Origin: Streptomyces subrutilus | Lineage (GTDB): Bacteria; Actinomycetota; Actinomycetes; Streptomycetales; Streptomycetaceae | Assembly (NCBI RefSeq): GCF_008704535.1 | Contig: NZ_CP023701.1 | Coordinates: 682,001-746,000, forward strand | Length of the DNA stretch: 64,000 nucleotides | Direction of reading: 5' to 3' | Part shown: piece after piece, positions 7,895 through 16,480 of the stretch | Position numbering within the stretch: the stretch's first letter is position 1 | Layout of the letters: every line of letters begins with the position of its first letter | The notes under the pieces: model-generated | Seen by the model: the letters and a program-made list of their open reading frames with translations, nothing else | Told to the model about the DNA's origin: nothing | Database searches by the model: none | Position numbers and translations under genes: made by a program

Positions 7895-9982
7895 TCAGCC
7901 GGGACCGTGGTCGCCGCCCCGGGTGCGTTGGGCGTGGCCGTGCCGGACTCCCGCGCGGAAGGCCTCCTCGTACGCGAGGTCACCGAGCACGTCACGGGCG
8001 CCGCGCTCGAACCGCTCGCGGACCGGGGCCAGTTCCGGGGTGCCGCGCTGGGGGTGGCCGACGGACTGCCAGTAGGCGTGGGCGGTGCCGTACGCCCGGA
8101 CCGCGGCCTCCTCCTCGCCGGCCGCGCCGCGGGCGGCCGCCAGCAGGTCGAGGCCGAGGGCCGTCCCGAAGCTGTCGCCCAGTTCGCGCTTGCTCTCCAG
8201 CATGGCGCCGGCGTGCCCGGCGGCCTCGGCGGCGCGGCCCTCCAGCAGGCTGATCAGGGCCAGTTGGTAGTCCGCGTAGGCGCGGGTCCAGTACTCCCCG
8301 CGCTCCGCGCACCCCTCCCGCAGCGCGGTGGCCTCGGCGCGGGCCTCGTCGAACAGGCCCATCCCGGTTTGGGCGAAGACCCGTACCAGGTGGCAGCGCA
8401 GGCGCGGTCCGGACGCGAACGGCGGGGCGGGGCGGGCCTCCAGGGCGTTGTCGGCCACGATCCGCGCGGCCAGCGGCCGCCCGGCCAGCAGGTGGCTCAG
8501 GCCGAGGAGGTAGGCGGCGTCCAGCGCGGGCCGCAGCTCGCGCTCACCGCCCCCGGCCGGTCCGCCCTCCCCGGCCAGGGCCTCGCAGCCGACGGCGATC
8601 TGGTGGCCGAGCTCCTTCTCGCCCTGGAGCAGCAGGGTCACGCCGAGGGCCCACAGGGCGCGGCCCCGGCCCGCCCGGTCCACCTCCTCGGGGCGGGTGC
8701 CGGCCAGGGCCCGCTCCAGGTAGTGGCGGGCGGCGTGCAGGTGGCCGCAGCAGGCCCAGAAGAAGCCGACCCGGCCGGCCAGGTCGAGGGCGCGGGCGGG
8801 CGCGGTGGCCTGGTAGTGGTCGAGGGCGGCGCACACGTCGCCGTGGGCGGTCTCCACGCGCCGGTACGCGTCCCGCTGCGCGGGTCCGAGCCATTCGTCC
8901 TCGGCGATCCGCACCAGGCCCCGGAAGTAGGCGGCGTGCCGGGAGCGCAGGGCGTCGCCCTCGCAGATCTCGGCGAGCCACATGGCCCCGTACTCGCGGA
9001 TCGTGTCGAGCATCCGGTAGGTGCCGTCGGGCGCGCGGCGCACGACGGACTTGGCGGTGAGGGCCGCGAGCAGCCCCGGCACGTCGTTCGTGGTGAGGGG
9101 CGGCGCCGAGCAGACGGCGCGGGCGGCGTCCTCGTCGAAGGGGCCGCCGAAGACGGACAGCCGCAGCCACAGCAGCCGTTCGTGCGGTTCGCACCATTCG
9201 TGGCTCCAGCCGATCGCGGTGCGCAGGGCCCGGTGGCGGGGCGGCTGGAGGGGGTGGGGGGTGGACAGCGATCCGATCCGGCGGGCGAGCCGGTCGGCGA
9301 GTTCCTCGACGCTGTGGTCCGTGAGTTGCGCGGCGGCGAGTTCCAGCGCGAGGGGGACGCCTTCGAGCCGTTCGCAGACGGCGCGGGCGGCCGTGAGCTG
9401 CTCTCCCGACCACGGCGGCCGCCGTCCGGGCGCGGCGGCGGCGGCCCGGTCGGTGAACAGCGCCAGCGCCTCGCCTCCTCCGGCGGGGTGCGGCAACGGC
9501 CCGATCTCCAGGACCCGTTCGGTCTCGGTGCCGAGGGGCTGCCGGCTCGTCAGGAGGAGCACGAGGTGCGGGGCGGCGGCGAGGAGGTCGCGGACGAGGG
9601 TCCGCACGGCGGGCATCAGGTGCTCGCAGCAGTCCAGTACGAGGAGCAGCCGGCGCCGCCCGATCCATTCGCGGACGGCCTCGGCCAGGGTGCGGGAGGT
9701 GTGGTCGGCGAGGTCGAGCGCGTCGGCGACGGTGGCGACGAACAGCCGGTCGTCGGGTAGCGGGGAGAGCTCGGCCCAGTGGGTGCCTTCGGGGAACGGG
9801 CCGTCGGTTCCGGCGGCCCGTTCCAGGGCCCGCCGCACCAGGCTGGTCTTGCCGACGCCGCCCGGCCCGGTGACGGTGATCAGCCGATCCTCCGCCAGGG
9901 CCTTTTCCAGTAAGGCCAGTTCCGGGCCGCGCCCCACGAAGGAGCCGGTTCCGTCGTCGTCCACTCCGCCATGTCCCAGCAC
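7895..9982 (-). CDS. NB-ARC/TPR signalling ATPase (LuxR/AfsR-like without DNA-binding domain), TTA codon
   Basis: 695 residues from GTG 9982. FVGRGPELALLEKAL (15-29) and the Walker A TGPGGVGKTS (38-47) open an NB-ARC ATPase; LLLVLDCCEHL is Walker B, and LLTSRQPLG the sensor region. A winged-helix-like part follows (RTAIGWSHEWC, then RMLDTIREYG), and the C-terminal half consists of TPR-like helices. Full-length LuxR or SARP regulators carry a DNA-binding domain; none is seen here, so it may act through a partner. Leu24 is encoded by TTA (9911-9913), rare in Streptomyces and decoded by the bldA tRNA, so translation may be growth-phase dependent. The start is uncertain because no ribosome site is clear. 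Confidence 0.82.
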   Translation of the reverse strand: MLGHGGVDDDGTGSFVGRGPELALLEKALAEDRLITVTGPGGVGKTSLVRRALERAAGTDGPFPEGTHWAELSPLPDDRLFVATVADALDLADHTSRTLAEAVREWIGRRRLLLVLDCCEHLMPAVRTLVRDLLAAAPHLVLLLTSRQPLGTETERVLEIGPLPHPAGGGEALALFTDRAAAAAPGRRPPWSGEQLTAARAVCERLEGVPLALELAAAQLTDHSVEELADRLARRIGSLSTPHPLQPPRHRALRTAIGWSHEWCEPHERLLWLRLSVFGGPFDEDAARAVCSAPPLTTNDVPGLLAALTAKSVVRRAPDGTYRMLDTIREYGAMWLAEICEGDALRSRHAAYFRGLVRIAEDEWLGPAQRDAYRRVETAHGDVCAALDHYQATAPARALDLAGRVGFFWACCGHLHAARHYLERALAGTRPEEVDRAGRGRALWALGVTLLLQGEKELGHQIAVGCEALAGEGGPAGGGERELRPALDAAYLLGLSHLLAGRPLAARIVADNALEARPAPPFASGPRLRCHLVRVFAQTGMGLFDEARAEATALREGCAERGEYWTRAYADYQLALISLLEGRAAEAAGHAGAMLESKRELGDSFGTALGLDLLAAARGAAGEEEAAVRAYGTAHAYWQSVGHPQRGTPELAPVRERFERGARDVLGDLAYEEAFRAGVRHGHAQRTRGGDHGPG

Positions 9983-10059
9983 GTGTCCAGTGTGGCGTAC
10001 GGGGAGCGGCGCGGGGGGTCGTACGGCCGGGTCGGGGGTGGGCGGGGGCGGTGCCGGGG

Positions 10060-10770
10060 CTACGGGGCCAGTACGTCCAGCTCGTCCAGGGCGCCGGCCG
10101 CGATCTGCCGCGTGAGTGCCTCGGCGCGCGCCGCGTCGCCCTCCCGGACGGCCTCGGCCACCTGGACGTGCAGGGTGACGGCGGCCGGGTCGGGGTCGTG
10201 GAACATGACGTCGTGGCGGGTGCGCCCGGTCAGTACGGCCGCGACGACGTCGCCGAGCCGGGCGAACATCTCGTTGCCGGAGGCGGTCAGGACGATGCGG
10301 TGGAAGGCGATGTCGTGGCGCAGGTAGCCGTCGAGCTGGTGGCCGCGCGAGGTGCGGACCATGCCGAGGGCGGCCTCGGTGAGCGCGGCGCACTGGTCGG
10401 GGGTGGCGAGGGTCGCGGCGAGTCCGGCGGCGACGGGTTCGATCGCGGAGCGCAGCACGGTGAGGGAGCGCAGTTGGCGGGGGCGGTCGGCGCCGGCCAG
10501 CCGCCAGCGGATGACGCGCGGATCGTAGACGTTCCACTCGTCGGTGGGGCGGACGGTGACGCCCACGCGGCGTCGGGACTCGACCAGGCGCATGGACTCC
10601 AGCACGCGCACCACCTCGCGGACCACGGTGCGTGAGGCGTCGAAGCGCTCGGCGATCTCGTCGGTGCGCAGCACGCTGCCCGGCCGGTACTCCCCCGCCG
10701 TGATCGCGCGGCCGAGGGTGCCCAGCACACGGGAGTGGAGACCCTGCCCGGGACCGTCTTCGCTGCTCAT
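10060..10770 (-). CDS. gntR: FadR-type GntR repressor of the gluconate operon
   Basis: 236 residues. Residues 11-75 are the GntR winged helix (LGRAITAGEYRPGSVLRTDEIAERF, then SRTVVREVVRVLESMRLVESRRRVGV). Residues 95-230 are the all-helical FCD ligand domain: LRSAIEPVAAGLAA, YLRHDIAFHRIVL with its metal-site histidine, and a last HVQVAEAVREGDAARAEAL helix. It is transcribed away from the gluconokinase and permease genes, the standard arrangement in Streptomyces, where the regulator represses gluconate use and is released by gluconate or its phosphate. The likely operator lies in the shared intergenic region. Confidence 0.9.
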   Translation of the reverse strand: MSSEDGPGQGLHSRVLGTLGRAITAGEYRPGSVLRTDEIAERFDASRTVVREVVRVLESMRLVESRRRVGVTVRPTDEWNVYDPRVIRWRLAGADRPRQLRSLTVLRSAIEPVAAGLAATLATPDQCAALTEAALGMVRTSRGHQLDGYLRHDIAFHRIVLTASGNEMFARLGDVVAAVLTGRTRHDVMFHDPDPAAVTLHVQVAEAVREGDAARAEALTRQIAAGALDELDVLAP

Positions 10771-10835
10771 GAACGTAAGCGTACGGTGACGACTTCATGA
10801 ACCAAAGATGTGATGTATCCCGCCTGACTCTTGAA

Positions 10836-10848
10836 TAAGTACTACTTA
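10836..10848. promoter_or_regulatory. Palindrome TAAGTA-C-TACTTA between gntR and gntK
   Basis: A perfect 6+1+6 palindrome in an AT-rich patch of an otherwise GC-rich region, placed between the divergent gntR and gluconokinase genes. Size and position suit a FadR-type GntR dimer site. Assignment to GntR is inference. Confidence 0.55.
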
Positions 10849-10906
10849 ATGCGCTTCAGTGGTGCCCACACGGGGACCGATGTCGACGAGGACAGCGAGG
10901 TACGGC

Positions 10907-11443
10907 GTGAGCTCCCAGCGCGTCATTGTGGTGATGGGCGTGGCCGGTACGGGCAAGACGACCGTGGGTCGGCTGCTCGCCGAGGCGCTCGGCCTTCCGT
11001 ACGCGGAGGGCGACGCGTTCCACCCGGCGGCCAACGTCGCCAAGATGTCGGCCGGCACCCCGTTGCAGGACGCGGACCGGTGGCCGTGGCTGGACGCCAT
11101 CGGCGACTGGATCCGGGGCCGGAACGGGCTCGGCGGGGTCGTCGCGGCGTCCTCGCTCAAGCGCGCCTACCGCGACCGGCTGCGCGCGGCGGGGCCCCGG
11201 ACGGTGTTCGTGCACCTCGCCGGCGAACGCCCGCTGATCGAGGAGCGGATGGCGGCCCGCACGGGCCACTTCATGCCCCCCGCCCTGCTGGACTCGCAGT
11301 TCGCCACCCTGGAGCCGCTCCAGGAGGACGAACGGGGCGTCGTCGTCGACGTCTCAGGATCACCCGAAGACATCACGGCCCGGGCGCTGGACGCCCTGGG
11401 CCGGCTCGGCCCGGCCGAGCTCCCCCGTACTCCCGAGAACTAA
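10907..11443 (+). CDS. gntK: Gluconokinase
   Basis: 178 residues phosphorylating D-gluconate to 6-phosphogluconate for the pentose phosphate pathway. The Walker A GVAGTGKT occupies residues 11-18; EGDAFHPAANVAKMSAGTPL is the gluconate/phosphate-binding segment, DRWPWLDAI follows, and RTGHFMPPALLDSQFATLEPL is the family lid signature. GTG 10907 is chosen because GAGG (10897-10900) lies at the right distance and the product then begins at the first beta strand; an upstream ATG at 10880 would add nine residues. The permease follows after 11 bp. Regulation is expected through the divergent GntR. Confidence 0.93.
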   Translation: MSSQRVIVVMGVAGTGKTTVGRLLAEALGLPYAEGDAFHPAANVAKMSAGTPLQDADRWPWLDAIGDWIRGRNGLGGVVAASSLKRAYRDRLRAAGPRTVFVHLAGERPLIEERMAARTGHFMPPALLDSQFATLEPLQEDERGVVVDVSGSPEDITARALDALGRLGPAELPRTPEN

Positions 11444-11454
11444 GGAACACCACC

Positions 11455-12852
11455 GTGACCGGTCTCAGCGTCGAGACTCTGGCAGCGGCGGGCACCGCAC
11501 CGATCACCTCGGCCGGGAACACCCAGCTCGGTATCGCCGTCCTCGCGGGCATCGCCGTCATCGTCCTGCTCATCACCCGCCTCAAACTGCACGCCTTCCT
11601 GGCCCTGACCCTGGGCTCGCTGGCCCTCGGGGTCTTCGCGGGCGCCCCGCTCGCCAAGACGATCGCCAGTTTCACCGCGGGCCTCGGCTCCACGGTCGCG
11701 GGAGTGGGCGTGCTGATCGCGCTCGGCGCGATCCTGGGCAAGCTGCTGGCCGACTCGGGAGGCGCCGACGAGATCGTCGACACCATCCTGGCCCGGGCCA
11801 AGGGCCGCGCCATGCCGTGGGCCATGGTCCTGATCGCCTCGGTCATCGGGCTGCCGCTCTTCTTCGAGGTCGGCATCGTCCTGCTGATCCCGGTGGTGCT
11901 GCTCGTCGCCAAGCGCGGCAACTACTCGCTCATGCGGATCGGCATCCCGGCCCTGGCCGGCCTCTCCGTCATGCACGGGCTGATCCCGCCCCACCCCGGG
12001 CCGCTCGTCGCGATCGACGCGCTCGACGCGAACCTCGGCGTCACCCTCGCGCTCGGCGTGGTCGTCGCCATCCCGACCGTGATCATCGCCGGGCCGCTGT
12101 TCTCCAAGTACGCCGCCCGCTGGGTGGACATACCGGCGCCCGAGCACATGGTCCCGCAGCGCCCGTCGCAGGACCTGGAGCACCGGCCCCGCTTCGGCGC
12201 GACCGTCTTCACCGTCATGCTGCCGGTGGTCCTGATGCTGGCCAAGGCACTGGTCGACATCGTCGTCAACGACCCCGACAACGCCGTGCAGCGCGTCACG
12301 GACGTCGCCGGCTCACCCCTGATCGCCCTCCTCGCGGCGGTACTGGTCGGCATGTTCACCCTCGGCCGCGCGGCCGGCTTCACCCGGGACAGGATCTCGA
12401 CCACGGTCGAGAAGTCCCTGGCCCCCATCGCCGGCATCCTGCTCATCGTGGGTGCGGGCGGCGGTTTCAAGCAGACCCTGATCGACGCGGGCGTCGGCCA
12501 GATGATCCTGGACCTGTCGAAGAACTGGGCGATCCCGACGCTGCTGCTGGCCTGGCTGATCGCCGTGGTCATCCGGCTCGCGACGGGTTCGGCGACCGTG
12601 GCCACCATCTCGGCCGCCGGCCTGGTGACCCCCCTGGCCGCCGGGATGTCCACCACCGAGACCGCGCTGCTGGTCCTGGCCATCGGAGCCGGCTCGCTGT
12701 TCTTCAGCCACGTCAACGACGCGGGCTTCTGGCTGGTCAAGGAGTACTTCGGGATGACCGTCGGCCAGACCCTGAAGACCTGGTCGGTCATGGAGACCAT
12801 CATCTCGGTCGTCGGGCTCGGCTTCGTCCTGCTCCTGTCACTCGTCCTGTGA
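11455..12852 (+). CDS. gntP: Gluconate:H+ symporter (GntP family)
   Basis: 465 residues with 12-14 predicted membrane helices. Family signatures include GVGVLIALGAILGKLLADSGGA, GLPLFFEVGIVLLIPVV, HGLIPPHPGPL (the conserved proline/histidine loop) and the C-terminal RLATGSATVATISAAGL. It imports gluconate across the cytoplasmic membrane for the kinase encoded 11 bp upstream. GTG 11455 is preceded by AAGGA. A strong hairpin follows 5 bp after the stop, closing the kinase-permease operon. Confidence 0.93.
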   Translation: MTGLSVETLAAAGTAPITSAGNTQLGIAVLAGIAVIVLLITRLKLHAFLALTLGSLALGVFAGAPLAKTIASFTAGLGSTVAGVGVLIALGAILGKLLADSGGADEIVDTILARAKGRAMPWAMVLIASVIGLPLFFEVGIVLLIPVVLLVAKRGNYSLMRIGIPALAGLSVMHGLIPPHPGPLVAIDALDANLGVTLALGVVVAIPTVIIAGPLFSKYAARWVDIPAPEHMVPQRPSQDLEHRPRFGATVFTVMLPVVLMLAKALVDIVVNDPDNAVQRVTDVAGSPLIALLAAVLVGMFTLGRAAGFTRDRISTTVEKSLAPIAGILLIVGAGGGFKQTLIDAGVGQMILDLSKNWAIPTLLLAWLIAVVIRLATGSATVATISAAGLVTPLAAGMSTTETALLVLAIGAGSLFFSHVNDAGFWLVKEYFGMTVGQTLKTWSVMETIISVVGLGFVLLLSLVL

Positions 12853-12857
12853 CGCGT

Positions 12858-12903
12858 CCGGCCGTCGTCACGGGACCGCCGCGGGCCCCGTGACGACGGC
12901 CGG
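12858..12903 (+). terminator. 17-bp perfect hairpin after the gluconate permease
   Basis: Positions 12858-12874 pair without mismatch with 12887-12903 around a 12-nt loop, 5 bp after the stop. No T-tract follows, as is usual in Streptomyces. Confidence 0.85.
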
Positions 12904-12921
12904 CCACACCTCCGCACCGGC

Positions 12922-12971
12922 ACGCCCGGGCACCGCAGGCACGCGACCGCGCGCCACGGGTGCCCGGGCGT
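12922..12971. terminator. Second hairpin in the convergent intergenic region
   Basis: ACGCCCGGGCACC (12922-12934) is perfectly complementary to 12959-12971, with a 24-nt loop. It lies between the permease terminator and the stop of the unknown gene on the other strand, so it may terminate that gene. Confidence 0.5.
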
Positions 12972-13048
12972 CCGCGCGCGTACGGACGTGCGGCCGTACC
13001 CGTGCGGAGCGGCCCGGGTCGGACGCGGCCCGGCCCTGCGCCCGCCGC

Positions 13049-14056
13049 TCAGCGCTCCGTACGGGCCGCGTCCAGTTGGGCGGCCGCCAGGGCGAAGCCG
13101 TTCGCCGCGGTGTCGCAGCGGCCGGCGAGGGCGGTGACCTCCGCGCGCAGCACCTCGGCCCGCGGTCCCGGCCACACCGCGGCGGCCGGGACGACCGCCG
13201 CGTGCAGCCGCCGGGCGTGTGCGCGCAACGCTCCGGCGTGGCCGCGCAGCCCTGCGGAGACCTGCTCCGGCCCGCGGGCGCGCCGGATCCGCGCTCCGCT
13301 GTCCGCCGGGCGCGGCGCCGGGCGCTGGGGCCGGCCGGCGCCCCGGCTGCGTGCGGCGGCGCTCTGCGAGGCGGGTCGGTCCGCTGCACCCCCGGGGGCC
13401 GGGCCCCGGTCCCGGTCGCACAGGGCCAGGAAGGCGGCGCCGAGTCCGAGGATCGGCTCCGCGGGTGCGGCCCGGCAGGTGGCCACCTGCCAGCCGGCGT
13501 GGTCGTTGAACGGGTTCGTGTCGGTCAGGGCGTCCCAGGCGAGGATGTCGGCGAAGGACGGGGCCAGCAGGACGAAGGCCCGGCCGGCGCCCCGGTCGCG
13601 CACCAGGGCCCGGAAGAGCCGCGCGGCCTCGGCCGGCCGGCCCTCACCGGCGGCCGTGAGCACGGCCGCCGCACCCGGGTCCGCGGGCCCGCCGTGGACG
13701 CCCGCCTGCGCGGCCCCGATCCGCGCCCGCAGACCGCACACGGCCACGCTGACCGCGAGGCTCTCGCGGCGGGCCAGCAGACCGGCGAGCCGGCCGGCTC
13801 CGGCGGCCCCCCGGCCCCGCGGGGCCCAGCCCAGGCCCGCCGGGTCGGTGAGGGTGCGCAGCAGGGTGCGCCAGGCCAGCCGGCAGCGGCCGCCTCGGGC
13901 GAGCGCGGTGACGGGCAGCCGGGCGCCGAGGGCCAGTCCGGAGGCGTAGCGGGCGGCCTCGCCGACCGTGTCGGCGGCTTCGGCGAGGGCGCTGCTCAGG
14001 GCGTCGAGCAGGACGACGTCCGGGGCGCGGGACGCGGAGGTCGCGGCGTCGGGCAT
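13049..14056 (-). CDS. Conserved-looking protein of unknown function next to a P450
   Basis: 335 residues, not recognised. Residues 1-200 look like a folded, mostly helical domain (VLLDALSSALAEAADTVGEAARYASGLALGA near the start; AFVLLAPSFADILAWDALTDTNPFNDHAGWQ around 165-195). Residues 205-260 are a low-complexity arginine/alanine/proline linker, and the end is helical again. No signal peptide, membrane helix or catalytic motif is visible. It begins 82 bp after the P450 stop on the same strand, so the two are probably one transcript. A partner role with the P450 is only a guess from position. Confidence 0.6.
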   Translation of the reverse strand: MPDAATSASRAPDVVLLDALSSALAEAADTVGEAARYASGLALGARLPVTALARGGRCRLAWRTLLRTLTDPAGLGWAPRGRGAAGAGRLAGLLARRESLAVSVAVCGLRARIGAAQAGVHGGPADPGAAAVLTAAGEGRPAEAARLFRALVRDRGAGRAFVLLAPSFADILAWDALTDTNPFNDHAGWQVATCRAAPAEPILGLGAAFLALCDRDRGPAPGGAADRPASQSAAARSRGAGRPQRPAPRPADSGARIRRARGPEQVSAGLRGHAGALRAHARRLHAAVVPAAAVWPGPRAEVLRAEVTALAGRCDTAANGFALAAAQLDAARTER

Positions 14057-14138
14057 GGGGTCCTCCGGTGGTGCGGCAGGGGCGGATGGGCGGTGGGGGC
14101 GAGCACGCCGGCCTCCGGCGGCGGACGGCGGGCGGCCG

Positions 14139-15422
14139 TCAGCGGCGGGTGAGAGAGAGCCGGATCGCGCGCGGGTCGAGCAGCGCGGGCAGCGGTTCCA
14201 CGGGGTCCAGGGCCGGTCGGACGGCCTCGATCCGGTGGCCGCGCAGCACCTCGGCGCAGAGCGCGGCGGTGAGCAGCAGGCCGAGCTGGTCGCCGGGGCA
14301 GCGGCCGGCCCCGTGGCCGAACGGCGCCATCCGGACGTCCCGGTCGGCGCCCGGGCCCTTCCAGCGGTCCGGCACGAACGCGTGCGCGGCCGGCACCTGC
14401 TCCGGGTCGCGCTGGTGGAAGCCGGCGGGCAGCAGCACGGTGGTGCCGGCGGGGTGGCTCACCCCCTGCCAGCGGGTCTCGGTGCGGGCGACGCGGACCA
14501 GTTCGGGGACGGCCGGGTACAGGCGCAGCGCCTCCCTGACGCAGGCCCGCAGCCGGGGCAGTTCTCCCGGGCCGGGGTCGCCGGCCGCCTCGGTGGCGGC
14601 GCGGCGCAGCTCGCACGGGTGGGCGCCGAGCAGCAGCAGGGTGCGCAGCAGCGTCCCGGGGATAGTGTCAAGCGCCGACAGCCACGGGTGGACCCGGCCG
14701 AGGGCGTCGCCGTGCGGCGCGGCCCGGCCGACCAGGGTGTCGCGGCCGGCCCGTGCGGCGTAGGCGCGGATGCGGGCGTCGGCCTTGCCGTGCGGTGAGC
14801 GGGCGGCGGTGCGGGTCGGGCTCGGCGGGCCGTTCGGTGGCGGCTGCGGAACGCGGGCGTCGTCGGCGTCGGCGCGCAGGTGCCGGAGCCAGCCGGTGAG
14901 CTGCTCGTCGTCGGCGGCCGCGTCGCCGAGCACGATCCGGCGCGCGGCCCGGTCCACGGCCCTGCGCACCCGGCCGAGTTCGAGGGTGCCGGCGGCGGTG
15001 AGGTGCCGGGCCTCCTCGGCCAGGACGGCGCGGAACCGCGGGTACGACGGGTGGACGGGCAGGCCCGGGGTCAGCGCCTCGGTGTCGACGCGGCGCCGCT
15101 CCGGCCGCGGCCCTCCGTACGCCGGGCCGGTCCCCAGGGGTTCGCCGGGGTCCGGTGCCCGGCACTTGCGCGGCGGGTCCGCCACCAGGACGGTCGGGGG
15201 TTCGGCGTAGAACCGGCGCAGGTCCCGCGGATCGAGGAGGACCAGTACGGTCTTGCCGGACCGGGTCCGCAGCAGGCGGGGTGCGCAGCCGTGGCGGGCG
15301 CGCAGGGAGTGCAGGGCCTCGGCGGAGGCGGTCACCGCGTCCGCGGGGCGGGGCCGGGTGCCGACCAGGCCGCGAACGAGGGCGCCGAAGCCGCCCAGGG
15401 CGGCCCCTTGGACCGTGCGCAT
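14139..15422 (-). CDS. Cytochrome P450
   Basis: 427 residues from ATG 15422. The haem-binding loop FGHGAGRCPGDQ gives the axial Cys375. The K-helix ExxR motif is in REALRLYP, and a meander-like FVPDRWKG precedes the haem loop. In the I helix the usual AGxDTT reads SALDTI, keeping the acid-alcohol pair but losing the glycine. A low-complexity insertion (VPQPPPNGPPSPTRTAARS) lies in the middle. The protein is soluble and would need a ferredoxin and reductase, neither of which is encoded nearby. Its neighbours are an unknown protein and an inactivated hydrolase, so the substrate is unknown. A frame open far upstream to 16343 is an artefact of GC bias. Confidence 0.88.
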   Translation of the reverse strand: MRTVQGAALGGFGALVRGLVGTRPRPADAVTASAEALHSLRARHGCAPRLLRTRSGKTVLVLLDPRDLRRFYAEPPTVLVADPPRKCRAPDPGEPLGTGPAYGGPRPERRRVDTEALTPGLPVHPSYPRFRAVLAEEARHLTAAGTLELGRVRRAVDRAARRIVLGDAAADDEQLTGWLRHLRADADDARVPQPPPNGPPSPTRTAARSPHGKADARIRAYAARAGRDTLVGRAAPHGDALGRVHPWLSALDTIPGTLLRTLLLLGAHPCELRRAATEAAGDPGPGELPRLRACVREALRLYPAVPELVRVARTETRWQGVSHPAGTTVLLPAGFHQRDPEQVPAAHAFVPDRWKGPGADRDVRMAPFGHGAGRCPGDQLGLLLTAALCAEVLRGHRIEAVRPALDPVEPLPALLDPRAIRLSLTRR

Positions 15423-15523
15423 GCCTGTACCTCCACGGCCGGGGAGTCGAGGGTCGGTGACATCGGGATCACCGTACGTCGCCACCCCGGGCTCCGCGCC
15501 CCGAGTGCCGCGGGGACGGCCGT

Positions 15524-16333
15524 TCAGGGGGCGGGCGGCGGGGCGAAGACGGCTTCGCGGAAGGCGGAGCGCAGCGGTCCGTGCCCGGCGGCCGGCAGCA
15601 GCAGGGCCCAGCGCATGCTGCGCGGGGCGAGCCAGAGGGCGGCGGCGCCGGGCAGCGCCGCGTGGTGGGCCCAGACGCCGTGGGGTGCGGGATGCCAGAG
15701 GAGGCCGCGGGCGGGGGTGAGTTCGCCGGTGCGGATGCGCAGGGACTCGGCGGTCCAGGCCGGGGTGATGCCGGTGCCGGGCGGGGCGGTGTGCGCGGCG
15801 GTCGGGGCGAGGAGGTGGCGCGCGAAGCGGGCGAGGTCGGCGAGCGGGGCCCGGAGGGTGCCGCCGTCGAAGCGGGTGCGGGTCATGCCCAGGGGGTGCC
15901 AGACGCGGGTGGCGGCGAGTTCCGCGAGGGAGAGCCCCGAGAGCCGCTCGGCGAGGTGGGCGAGCGCGCCGGTCCCGTCGGGGTGGGTGAGGAGGTGGTG
16001 CGCGGTGATGCCGGGGGCGGCGTCCTCTCCGTAGCCGGTCAGCGGGGTGTGCAGGTGGAGGGCGCCCTCGTCGACGAGGCTCCCGATGGCGGGCCACAGG
16101 GCCAGCACGGCGGCGAGTCCGCCGACGTCGAGCTCGGCGGACTCGCCGGGGCCCGAGGGGTGGGGGGCCGCGGGGCCCGAGGGGTGGGGTGCGTCGGGGG
16201 CCGCGGCGTCGGGGTGCGGTTCGTGGGAGGCGGCGTGGACGTCCTCGGGGCCGCCGACGGCCCAGACCGCCCCGGGGTCGGCGGCTTCCACGAGGGCGCG
16301 GATGTCTTCGGCCTGGTCGCGCGTGGGCGTCAT
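15524..16333 (-). CDS. Beta-lactamase-fold serine hydrolase homologue lacking catalytic residues
   Basis: 269 residues resembling class C beta-lactamase/esterase proteins. DVGGLAAVLALWPAIG (69-84) aligns with the usual DLASLTKVLATWP element, so the catalytic SxxK becomes Gly72-Leu-Ala-Ala75. The later HTGFTG element reads HHAALPG. GSLVDEGALHLHTPL, ITAHHLLTHPDG and RVWHPLGMTRTRF are otherwise good family landmarks. Residues 35-65 are a His/Pro/Ala-rich insertion with two AxPHPSGP-like repeats. There is no signal peptide. It is intact as a frame but almost certainly not a working hydrolase; it may be a pseudoenzyme or a decaying gene. The P450 gene starts 101 bp downstream. Confidence 0.72.
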   Translation of the reverse strand: MTPTRDQAEDIRALVEAADPGAVWAVGGPEDVHAASHEPHPDAAAPDAPHPSGPAAPHPSGPGESAELDVGGLAAVLALWPAIGSLVDEGALHLHTPLTGYGEDAAPGITAHHLLTHPDGTGALAHLAERLSGLSLAELAATRVWHPLGMTRTRFDGGTLRAPLADLARFARHLLAPTAAHTAPPGTGITPAWTAESLRIRTGELTPARGLLWHPAPHGVWAHHAALPGAAALWLAPRSMRWALLLPAAGHGPLRSAFREAVFAPPPAP

Positions 16334-16480
16334 GGTCGTCCACGCTAGCGAGCCGCGCCCGGCCGGTCGGCGCGTCGCGCGACGAGGCGCCGACCCGCCA
16401 CCCGAATGCCCGTGCGGCGTACCGGCACCGTAAGGGGGCGGGGCGCCGCGTGGCGCGTACCGCCCCCCGGCAGCGGGTGG

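Noticed and set aside
14139..16343. 734-residue reading of the P450 frame extended upstream
   Set aside because: The extension is Arg/Pro/His-rich and overlaps the hydrolase-like gene on the same strand; the P450 starts at 15422.
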